Shown here piece after piece: positions 1 through 5,658 of a stretch of DNA of 6,396 bases. The notes under the pieces were generated by a model. It was not told where the DNA came from. It did not search any database and worked only from the letters and a program-made list of their open reading frames with translations. Numbering within the stretch: the stretch's first letter is position 1; each line of letters opens with the position of its first letter. Made by a program: the position numbers and the translations under genes. This stretch comes from Gammaproteobacteria bacterium (lineage in GTDB: Bacteria > Pseudomonadota > Gammaproteobacteria > DSM-16500): NCBI GenBank assembly GCA_009885665.1, contig VFKI01000035.1:1-6396 (forward strand), written 5' to 3'.

Positions 1-13
1 CACTTTGTGCGTC

Positions 14-38
14 AAAAACGGCTTTCCTGCCGTTTTTT
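14..38. terminator. Intrinsic hairpin terminator, possibly bidirectional
   Basis: A perfect 9-bp inverted repeat, AAAAACGGC (14-22) and GCCGTTTTT (29-37), surrounds the 6-base loop TTTCCT. It ends in a run of six T on the + strand and, because the arms are A/T-ended, also gives a U-run on the - strand. It sits downstream of the leftward 586-residue gene, after the 34-bp palindrome, so it can end that transcript. It can equally end a rightward gene entering from outside the window. The structure is directly visible; the direction of use is inferred. Confidence 0.72.
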
Positions 39-121
39 CTTAAGGGGGAGAATCGCGATTCTCCTCCTTAAGTGGCGTAACGCCGGCGAGCTATTTGCCC
101 GAGTAGCCATCTGAATAGTTA
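37..121. repeat. 85-bp repeat, copy 1 (palindrome plus 3'-end module)
   Basis: This 85-bp block is repeated in the same orientation at 4108-4192, with 82 of 85 positions identical (differences at 65, 76 and 79). Its first part (39-72) is a 34-bp palindrome with arms CTTAAGGGGGAGAAT and its complement around CGCG; copy 1 has one broken pair, T at 65. The second part contains CGCCGGCG and the 3' end of the leftward 586-residue gene. As RNA the palindrome would fold into a 15-bp stem with a 4-base loop but has no U-run of its own. It resembles a dispersed palindromic intergenic element (REP/MITE-like); the family is not recognised. Confidence 0.85.
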
Positions 122-1851
122 TGCAACCGCGTTAGTGTATGCGTGACGTGTTGCTGGTTATCGATACGAATAGCCGCATCAATAAAGCTGTTTTTAAAGC
201 CGCCATAACAATGCGGGTCATGACAATTATCCGCAGTATACTGCGATTGGAGGATAAAGCGTGCAGCCATATATATAGCATCATGATAAGCCGATTGGCG
301 CGCGGTATCGTGGCAGGCGGCAGCGAGACGATGGCCGTCGAGGAGGCAATCGGTCAGCGTGGCCGTCACGGCGGCACTGCCGGCGCGCGAAAAGCTGCCA
401 ATTAAGTCAATGTCAGGATCATTGTGGGTAACTTGTTGGTTAAGCAGTGGATCAAGTAGCGCGAACACAAAATCGCGGTAGGCGCTGAGGCGCGTTATAA
501 AAAAGAGTTCAGTGTAAGCCGGTACCATCCAGCTGGCCATGAGGATGGCGTCAGCGCGCGTGTCGAGTAAGTTTTGGTAATAAGGCAGAATGTTGGCGGC
601 AATAGCGGGCGCGTGCGAAGTGCTAAAAGCGCGGTCGTAATGCAATAACGCATTGAGCGCAATACCCGGCAAAAATAATTCTGATTCGTGAAACGCATTG
701 CTGAGCGCGGGGGTGGTAATCGTGGAAAATTTACCGCGCGCAGCATCGTGGGCGCGTAATAAATAATTGTGTAAAGCATGGCAGTACGGATGAAAAGGTG
801 GCGTGTTGCGCGTGGTTAATAATAATAACAGGCAACCATTAATCCCTATGTCTGTGATGCCATTGACGATGCACGCCGATTGATGGAAATGACGCGCAAT
901 AAAGCGTTGCACATGCGTGTCGATACATGGCAGGATGACGGGATCGTTATATTGTGCGGCAACCCAGAGCGAGGCCAGGATGCGTAAGTGGTGGGCAGGT
1001 TCGGTAGGTGGCTGCCAATGTTGCTGATAAAGATAGGCGGGCGCGTCGGATTGCTGGATAAAGCGACTCAGCATTTGGTAGCTCGCGTTGGCGGCACGCT
1101 GAATTGCCGCGTCGTCAACTTCGTGTTGTAAGCATAAAAGATTGCCGCGATAAAGGTCGCATAAACTGCGACGTGTGTCGAAGCTTTCACGAAAATCAAT
1201 ACTGCGCCAGCGTGAAATGATGGTTTTGCGCGTGCTAATATCGGCAGCATTGAGCGATATGCCGCATTTATTGCTAAGTTTTTGTAGTAACATAGCCGTA
1301 TCGAAACCATGCTGAATGGCAACGCTGCTTTTGAATACAGCAAATTTATCCGCATGACGCAGGCTGATTGCATCAATGCCGAGGCGAAGACTGTGCTCGA
1401 TCATTGCGAGATTTGCGGGAAAGGGCTGCGGGTCGATGAGGAGGCTGATTTCGATGCGAATGGTGGCGGGATTGGGGGGCGTGCTAAAATCTTGTAGCCC
1501 ACGCTGGGTCGAGGCGATGGCGGCGGCTGCGAATGTGGGTGCGGCAATCGCGTGGCACGCGAGCAGTCGATGTTGTTGATAAAGTGAAACAAAGAGTATA
1601 AAAGGCTGGGGCGGCGTTGCGTGGTTTTCAATGGGTGATGTCAGTGCAGTATTGTCTGATGTAAATAATGCGGGCGTCTGTAATGTATGGCGACAAAGTT
1701 GTAGTAATTGTTCGCGGCGTGCTTGTGTCAGGTCAGTGTTGACGCGCAGGCGGGCAATGCCGCGTAATATGGCGGTGTCGATGATGTTGCTGAGCGTGGT
1801 AGTCTGTGGCGCGGTGGTGACAGATTGATGGGGTGCGCTAGTGCTATGCAT
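91..1851 (-). CDS. AMMECR1-like domain fused to a helical alpha/alpha-toroid-like domain
   Basis: 586 residues, ATG start, AAGG about nine bases upstream. After a Ser/Thr/Pro-rich N-terminus and a short helical segment, residues about 85-205 fit the AMMECR1 pattern: a beta strand (ILFVSLYQ), LLACHA (96-101) where the family has LRGCIG, an Ala-rich helix, EISLLIDPQPF (134-144), and IQHGFDTAMLLQKLSNKCGI (179-198), matching the family's E-x-GWD...FL...C-KAGL stretch. Residues about 250-575 are helical hairpins ending in GGFKNSF...RIDNQQH (550-568), typical of alpha/alpha-toroid (six-hairpin or cyclase-like) folds. Some AMMECR1 proteins travel with Memo and radical SAM partners; none is in this window. 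The biochemical role is unknown. The degenerate LRGCIG suggests altered function. The last nine residues (NYSDGYSGK) and the TAG lie inside the 85-bp repeat. Coding is secure; domain naming is from memory of motifs. Confidence 0.72.
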   Translation of the reverse strand: MHSTSAPHQSVTTAPQTTTLSNIIDTAILRGIARLRVNTDLTQARREQLLQLCRHTLQTPALFTSDNTALTSPIENHATPPQPFILFVSLYQQHRLLACHAIAAPTFAAAAIASTQRGLQDFSTPPNPATIRIEISLLIDPQPFPANLAMIEHSLRLGIDAISLRHADKFAVFKSSVAIQHGFDTAMLLQKLSNKCGISLNAADISTRKTIISRWRSIDFRESFDTRRSLCDLYRGNLLCLQHEVDDAAIQRAANASYQMLSRFIQQSDAPAYLYQQHWQPPTEPAHHLRILASLWVAAQYNDPVILPCIDTHVQRFIARHFHQSACIVNGITDIGINGCLLLLLTTRNTPPFHPYCHALHNYLLRAHDAARGKFSTITTPALSNAFHESELFLPGIALNALLHYDRAFSTSHAPAIAANILPYYQNLLDTRADAILMASWMVPAYTELFFITRLSAYRDFVFALLDPLLNQQVTHNDPDIDLIGSFSRAGSAAVTATLTDCLLDGHRLAAACHDTARQSAYHDAIYMAARFILQSQYTADNCHDPHCYGGFKNSFIDAAIRIDNQQHVTHTLTRLHNYSDGYSGK

Positions 1852-2019
1852 GTGGGTGTGCCTTGGTCGTGTCGTTTATCATCGCGGTTTGTGTGGTATT
1901 TATCAACCGGGGATGCGCGGCAGGTTAATTTTTCGCGGCAACTGGATTGATTGTACTTTTGAGGGCTTGGTGGTGTGGTGGCTAGTCGATATTGTTTCGT
2001 CATTCTTAAGAAAAGATAA

Positions 2020-2026
2020 AAGGAAG
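2020..2026 (+). promoter_or_regulatory. Ribosome binding site of the 46-codon small gene
   Basis: The purine run AAGGAAG ends seven bases before the ATG at 2034. This is ideal spacing and is the main reason to treat the short reading frame that follows as real. No convincing promoter was found upstream in 1852-2019, which otherwise holds only the leader of the leftward gene. Confidence 0.55.
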
Positions 2027-2033
2027 ATTTGTC

Positions 2034-2174
2034 ATGGCTAATATTATTGAACCGGGCATAGAGAGTGTTAATATTGAGTTGTATGAAAAAATAGAAAATC
2101 GTAAGTGCATTGTGGCCGGTTTTCTTGAGTTGGAAGATGACTGTAGTGATGGGGTTTATCAATTTAGCCTATAG
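2034..2174 (+). CDS. Small acidic protein of unknown function (46 residues)
   Basis: A 46-codon frame starts with ATG after the well-placed AAGGAAG and ends at TAG. It begins MANIIEPGIE, continues through LYEKIENRKCIVAGFLELED and ends in GVYQFSL. The protein is acidic, with two Cys residues and no signal peptide or membrane segment. It is convergent with the repressor gene, whose stop lies 29 bases away, and shares that gene's AT-rich composition, so the two may have arrived together. I do not recognise the family. It could be a small regulator or antitoxin-like protein, but nothing in the sequence shows that. The alternative is a chance frame. Confidence 0.45.
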   Translation: MANIIEPGIESVNIELYEKIENRKCIVAGFLELEDDCSDGVYQFSL

Positions 2175-2203
2175 ATGTTAATGGTGTGTGTGATATAAAT
2201 TTA

Positions 2204-2893
2204 TTATGAAGCTATAATTGGCTCGGGACGCTTTACTCGTTGTTCGCATAGTACGGCGGTAATCACATCGTTTTCGCCCATGACTAACGATTTGTATAAA
2301 TCTTCTTCGAGAGGGATAAGTGTTTTTTTATTTCCCTCTATATGAAGATCTCGGTATACAAATAATTCCTTGGCGGGCAACCATACCATAATGAAGTCAC
2401 CTGATATTGGCGTTAATCCAGTATGAAATATAAGTGTGGTATTTACCCCAAATTTAAATTTTAATGCATTATTGCTAGCACGCATGGCAAACATTTGGCT
2501 GTGATCTGGCTCGCTGGTGATCTCATGTTTTTCTGCAATAATATTTTTTAAAATTAACTGACCATTTGATAGTAAGTTTTTATGTATATCGAAAGTTGTA
2601 ATAAAAGGTATTTTATAAAATTTATCTAGAACAAGAATGTCGTCATAAATGCTTTTTATGTCATTTTTTCGGATGTCGTTGCTGTTGCCGCCGTCGTTGC
2701 CGCTGTTGGTGAGCCAGTGGTATTCTACCCCGAAATATTTTGCGATTTCATATAACGATTTAGAATTTTTAGTTTTTCCGTTGCAAATAAGGCTGATGAC
2801 TTGCTTTGTTACTCCAATTTTTTCAGCTAATTTTTTTTGATTCATGTTGTTTGCTTTAAGCAGACAGGTAATTTTTTTGGCGATATCTTGCAT
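2204..2893 (-). CDS. cI-like XRE-family transcriptional repressor with degenerate S24-type C-terminal domain
   Basis: 229 residues from the ATG at 2893. AAGGAAG (2902-2908, complement) lies eight bases upstream; the frame stays open to a TTG at 2962, but that would run through the operator region and has no ribosome binding site. Residues about 4-62 are a classic XRE helix-turn-helix: MNQKKLAEKIGVTKQVISLI (17-36), CNGK, and the typical closing motif FGVEYHWLT (54-62). Residues about 130-220 follow the pattern of LexA/S24-fold repressor C-termini, including ISGDFIMVWLPAKELFVYRD (163-182). The usual G-D-S-M reads about A-S-N-N (139-142), and the usual catalytic Lys reads Y or R (180-181). If so aligned, self-cleavage is lost and the domain only dimerises. 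It probably binds the heptamers at 2943-3036 and controls both itself and the divergent gene. Confidence 0.85.
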   Translation of the reverse strand: MQDIAKKITCLLKANNMNQKKLAEKIGVTKQVISLICNGKTKNSKSLYEIAKYFGVEYHWLTNSGNDGGNSNDIRKNDIKSIYDDILVLDKFYKIPFITTFDIHKNLLSNGQLILKNIIAEKHEITSEPDHSQMFAMRASNNALKFKFGVNTTLIFHTGLTPISGDFIMVWLPAKELFVYRDLHIEGNKKTLIPLEEDLYKSLVMGENDVITAVLCEQRVKRPEPIIAS

Positions 2894-2942
2894 GGTGGCG
2901 GCTTCCTTGAGTGAAAGGTAATGGTTGCATGAGCTGTCCTTT

Positions 2943-3036
2943 TTGTCAATAATTATTGTCAAACTTTACTATGACAACTTAACTGGACAAACTTGACAAA
3001 CTGCAGTTAAAAAAATACGAAAAAGTCGCTTGACAA
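2943..3036. promoter_or_regulatory. Operator-like cluster of six TTGTCAA/TTGACAA-type heptamers
   Basis: In the gap between the divergent repressor and 194-residue genes, related heptamers occur at 2943-2949 (TTGTCAA), 2956-2962 (TTGTCAA), 2971-2977 (ATGACAA), 2984-2990 (TGGACAA), 2993-2999 (TTGACAA) and 3030-3036 (TTGACAA). TTGTCA at 2956 and TGACAA at 2972 form an inverted pair with a 10-base spacer. The pairs at 2943/2956 and 2973/2986 repeat at 13-base intervals. A 10-bp palindrome, AACTGCAGTT, lies at 2999-3008. Such clusters are typical of cI-like operators. Binding is inferred, but two heptamers coincide with predicted -35 boxes, which would make repression direct. Confidence 0.6.
2950..2977 (-). 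promoter_or_regulatory. Candidate leftward promoter of the repressor gene
   Basis: On the - strand, TTGTCA (complement of 2972-2977) is followed after 16 bases by TAATTA (complement of 2950-2955). This gives a start near 2943 and a leader of about 50 bases ending in the AAGGAAG site of the repressor. A second possibility uses TTGTCC (2985-2990) and TAAAGT (2963-2968), also with 16 bases between. Both lie within the heptamer cluster, so autoregulation is likely. Confidence 0.4.
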
Positions 3037-3058
3037 AAATGTTGTTCGCGAATATGCT
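3030..3058 (+). promoter_or_regulatory. Strong rightward sigma70-type promoter
   Basis: TTGACA (3030-3035) matches the -35 consensus exactly and is followed, after exactly 17 bases, by TATGCT (3053-3058), a good -10 box. Transcription should begin near 3065. The -35 box lies within the sixth operator-like heptamer, so the divergent repressor would occlude it. The first downstream gene with a good start is at 3277. Confidence 0.68.
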
Positions 3059-3064
3059 CACTCA

Positions 3065-3276
3065 CATAATATAAGAGATTCAGTTCGACGCCAAAGCGAA
3101 CATCCATTCAGCGGACCAAACGAGTAGTGTGGGAAGGAAAGATGATGCGGGCAATCTGCTAGTTTTTTCTTAAGGAAACAAAGGAAATTGTATTTAACCC
3201 CAGGCGGGTAGTGTGGTTAATCGATGCATATGCACGTCGGTTGATTTTGCTCCTCCACTATTGTGAGGTACGTATT
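3065..3276 (+). other. Long 5' leader of the 194-residue gene with a possible mini-ORF
   Basis: About 210 bases separate the predicted start site from the ATG at 3277. They contain a small hairpin (GTTCG 3083-3087 with CGAAC 3097-3101) and a purine-rich GGAAGGA (3132-3138) just before a six-codon frame MMRAIC (3142-3162). A weak hairpin with one G.U pair (GCGG 3147-3150, CTGC 3156-3159) follows, then a six-T run from 3163. A 9-base direct repeat GTAGTGTGG occurs at 3124 and 3208. The arrangement could be an attenuator, a small RNA of about 100 bases, or just an untranslated leader. Confidence 0.35.
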
Positions 3277-3861
3277 ATGCGTAAGAAAACGGTATTAACT
3301 AAAGCGGCATCAGTCAAAACTGCGTCAGTAAAAATCGAGCCGCTCACTGCGGAAAAAATTGCGCCAGTCACACAAACCAAAGCACAGCGCCAACAAGCGA
3401 TGGCTGAGCAACTTGCGCAGTTGCCCCATTTTTTGGCGAACTCGGCGCATTGCCGGCGTAATTTTTTGAGTGTTGCACTCATTTGTTGTTTGCGCGGATT
3501 GTTGGCGCGGCATTTTGGGCTCATAAAACTTAATCAAAACGAAGAAGATAAACCCGTGTGGGAGGCTTATAGAATGGATAAAGAAATCATGCGTTGCTTG
3601 ATTCGCGATTTAGTTGAAACTGGTGATTATTCTCTTGAGGGCCTCGCGCATTATTTGCATGTGCCTGCTGATGCCGTTTTGGATACTGTCAGCACCGAGC
3701 ATGGCGATTTATCCATGCCATTTGGGGCGAGCTTGTTTTATATCTACGTCGAAGCGCGCCCTGCTTTAGTGGAATGGATGTTTAAAGAATTGGCAATTTT
3801 TGCAGCGGGCGATCGACAGAAATTTTTTGATCTTGTCGGTGCGCGACGTAAGTATGTGTGA
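3277..3861 (+). CDS. Unrecognised basic protein with possible helix-turn-helix (194 residues)
   Basis: The start chosen is the ATG at 3277, preceded by GAGGT (3265-3269) at seven bases. An in-frame GTG at 3211 has no ribosome binding site. Residues 1-48 are basic and Ala/Thr/Gln-rich, with a short ASVKTASVK repetition (11-19), probably flexible. Residues 60-82 hold a Cys-containing hydrophobic helix (NFLSVALICCLRGLL) too short and broken for a clear membrane span. The better structured part (100-194) includes YSLEGLAHYLHVPADAVLDT (118-137), which reads like a helix-turn-helix, then helical segments to the basic end GARRKYV. It is transcribed divergently from the repressor, from the promoter at 3030, where phage modules put a cro- or antirepressor-type gene. 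That role is a positional guess. The family is not recognised. Confidence 0.7.
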   Translation: MRKKTVLTKAASVKTASVKIEPLTAEKIAPVTQTKAQRQQAMAEQLAQLPHFLANSAHCRRNFLSVALICCLRGLLARHFGLIKLNQNEEDKPVWEAYRMDKEIMRCLIRDLVETGDYSLEGLAHYLHVPADAVLDTVSTEHGDLSMPFGASLFYIYVEARPALVEWMFKELAIFAAGDRQKFFDLVGARRKYV

Positions 3862-4107
3862 GCGTTAGTACGTTTTTTTGAGCTGCGATGTGAGATGTGA
3901 GATGTGCATGTGGCGCAAAACTTTCTGCGTATACCTTTGCTGAAGGTTATGAGGTGAAAAATTTTGCGCGGATGACAAAATGGGCGACGCCGTGCTGCAA
4001 TTGAATGTGCGCTATTCCAATTTATTTGAGATATGAGTAACCATTCAGCACAATCTTCGAAAAACACCCGCGAGGCCAGAGACAACCTGACTTTACGCGA
4101 TGGGGGA
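3862..4107. other. Intergenic stretch with tandem heptamer and no clear gene
   Basis: After the stop at 3861 comes a run of seven T (3873-3879), preceded by a weak ACGTA/TACGT pairing (3846-3850 and 3869-3873), perhaps a poor terminator. Then come two and a near-complete third copy of GATGTGA (3887-3906). The remainder contains only tiny frames, for example a GTG-started 16-codon frame near 3954. I see no convincing promoter for the transporter downstream, although one must lie here or inside the repeat. Confidence 0.4.
3887..3906. repeat. Tandem 7-bp repeat (GATGTGA)
   Basis: GATGTGA occurs at 3887-3893 and 3894-3900 and is followed by GATGTG at 3901-3906. The tract is noncoding and about 25 bases past the stop codon of the 194-residue gene. 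It is short enough to be incidental, but copy number could vary by slippage. Confidence 0.6.
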
Positions 4108-4192
4108 TTCTTAAGGGGGAGAATCGCGATTCTCCCCCTTAAGTGGTGTGACGCCGGCGAGCTATTTGCCCGAGTAGCCATCTGAATAGTTA
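4108..4192. repeat. 85-bp repeat, copy 2 (perfect 34-bp palindrome)
   Basis: Same orientation as copy 1 at 37-121, three mismatches. Here the palindrome (4110-4143) is perfect: a 15-base arm starting CTTAAGGGGG, CGCG centre, and the exact complement. It lies immediately upstream of the transporter gene, ending 10 bases before that gene's ribosome binding site, so it would sit in the transporter's 5' leader or promoter region. Read leftward it still encodes NYSDGYSGK and TAG, but here no gene precedes this tail, which shows that the short coding tail belongs to the repeat and not only to the 586-residue protein. Confidence 0.88.
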
Positions 4193-4215
4193 CAGATACG
4201 ATAGGGGGTAAGCTA

Positions 4216-5658
4216 ATGACCACGGAGACTCGGCCAGCGTCAACAACTGCATTGCCTGTATCCGCCCCATTCGTCTCACGTCCCGCCTCGTCGCTTGCTC
4301 AGCGCTCTTTCATCTTCACCTTGCTCATCAACACACTTTTTTTTTCCGGTTATTACATTCTCAAAGATCCGTTGGCCTATATCTTGCAAGCGGGCGGCAT
4401 GTCGTTGACAGACGCTTACTCTATCACCACCACGGCGAATGTTTTACTGGCGTTGTGTTCATTGTTTTTTGGTTTTGTATTATCTGGCTGTGGCCGACAA
4501 AAGCATTCACTCTTCATCGGCGTTGCGCTCAGTGTGACAGCGATTTTTTTATTGGCATGCAAAATACCGGTGCTGACGCGACTGGCCGTCACGCTGTATA
4601 TTGTTGGTGGCGGGCTATATTTTTTTAGCATCGTTATTTTTATCAATCATTTATTTGATAATCATGCGACACGTATGCGCGGCAATTACCTCTATCAAAT
4701 TTTTGTCAATGTCGGCGGCTGCATCGGTTGCAGTATTTTTTTAATGCGCATGAATTCAGCGCATGTTTTTTACGGTTGTTTAATATTGGGCGTTATCGCA
4801 TTGCTTATTTTCGCGGTGACGTATCGCTCTATTCAGGATGATATTGCGCCCAGACCTGCTTATTTCGGCCGTTTTTATGCGGGACTTATTGTGCTGGCTT
4901 TACTGGTTTTTACGGCGCTGACACTGGCGACATTTACCCGTATCTTTATTCTCCTCTCTTTTTCGCTGGCAGTCGGCGCTGTCATTTTGCGCGCACGCCA
5001 CAATGGCAACCGTCATTTATTACAATTTCTCGGGCTGGTGTTTTTATTTAACATCCCCTATTGGCTCGCGAATACGGTAATTGCGACTTCTTTTTTTTAT
5101 TTTCTCACCCATCACGTCAGCCGTATTCACGGTGTTTCTCCCGCAATATTGATGTTGGCGGATCCGCTTGCCAATACGTTGTTTGGTGTGAGTCTGTTGT
5201 TTTGTCAATGGGGTAGCGCGATCGATATCCATAAAAACTTATCGCGTAGCCTCAAGCTGCTGATGGTTGCATTTGTCGTATTGGCGGTTGGCTTATATTT
5301 TTCGGGTAATGCGCCGCTTGCTTTTGTCTATCCATTGCTGACGATCGTCTTGTTTGCGTGCGCTGAATTTTTACTACAAACGACATTGCGCACCCATATT
5401 CGCGATTTATTGCAATACGAAGAGCGCAGCGAATTCATGGCCACCGGCATGCTGCGTGCTTCTCGCGCTTTTGCCACAGTGATCGGCTATTATTTATTGA
5501 CCGCAACGCATGAGATTTCATTTCATTCAAACGTTGCGGCAGTTCAGCCGATTTTCTGGCTTTATTTTTTGCTATTTTTAATCTGTCTTACTTGTTACGT
5601 GAGTTATCGCGGGCTATATCGATTCTTCGATTGCTACGTGTCAACCTATAGTTGCTGA
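4216..5658 (+). CDS. MFS transporter, POT/PTR2-like (480 residues)
   Basis: An inner-membrane protein with about 12-14 hydrophobic spans, the first near 33-53 and the last near 445-464. ATG start with AGGGGG (4203-4208) seven bases upstream. The N-terminal 30 residues are a Ser/Pro/Thr-rich cytoplasmic tail. The pattern of a first span followed by YILQAGGMSLTDAYSI (55-70), the GGGLYFF turn (131-137) and YLYQIFVNVGGCIG (158-171) matches the order seen in proton-coupled oligopeptide transporters, where the last motif reads about FYxxINxGSL. The E-x-x-E-R-F motif expected in the first span is absent (NTLFFSGYYI), so proton coupling or substrate may differ, and transport of peptides is not assured. 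The C-terminus is Tyr/Cys-rich. It ends overlapping the convergent coiled-coil gene by 13 bases. Confidence 0.8.
   Translation: MTTETRPASTTALPVSAPFVSRPASSLAQRSFIFTLLINTLFFSGYYILKDPLAYILQAGGMSLTDAYSITTTANVLLALCSLFFGFVLSGCGRQKHSLFIGVALSVTAIFLLACKIPVLTRLAVTLYIVGGGLYFFSIVIFINHLFDNHATRMRGNYLYQIFVNVGGCIGCSIFLMRMNSAHVFYGCLILGVIALLIFAVTYRSIQDDIAPRPAYFGRFYAGLIVLALLVFTALTLATFTRIFILLSFSLAVGAVILRARHNGNRHLLQFLGLVFLFNIPYWLANTVIATSFFYFLTHHVSRIHGVSPAILMLADPLANTLFGVSLLFCQWGSAIDIHKNLSRSLKLLMVAFVVLAVGLYFSGNAPLAFVYPLLTIVLFACAEFLLQTTLRTHIRDLLQYEERSEFMATGMLRASRAFATVIGYYLLTATHEISFHSNVAAVQPIFWLYFLLFLICLTCYVSYRGLYRFFDCYVSTYSC

Noticed and set aside
139..405. Rightward 88-codon frame opposite the 586-residue gene
   Set aside because: It is antisense to a protein with clear domain motifs, has no ribosome binding site and no recognisable content.
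2894..2962. N-terminal extension of the repressor from a TTG at 2962
   Set aside because: No ribosome binding site, it would run through operator heptamers and the likely promoter, and the ATG at 2893 has an ideal AAGGAAG.
3065..3200. CsrA/RsmA-type regulatory RNA because of several GGA motifs
   Set aside because: The GGA motifs are not in evident hairpin loops and purine-rich ribosome-binding sequences explain them.
37..4192. attL/attR of an integrated element ending in the 3' end of a gene
   Set aside because: The gene whose 3' end is in the repeat lies inside the bracketed segment, and no integrase is present; a dispersed repeat explains it more simply, though excision is worth testing.
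3744..4223. Leftward 159-codon frame across the 194-residue gene, the intergenic stretch and repeat copy 2
   Set aside because: Low-complexity basic translation, no ribosome binding site, and partly antisense to a better supported gene.
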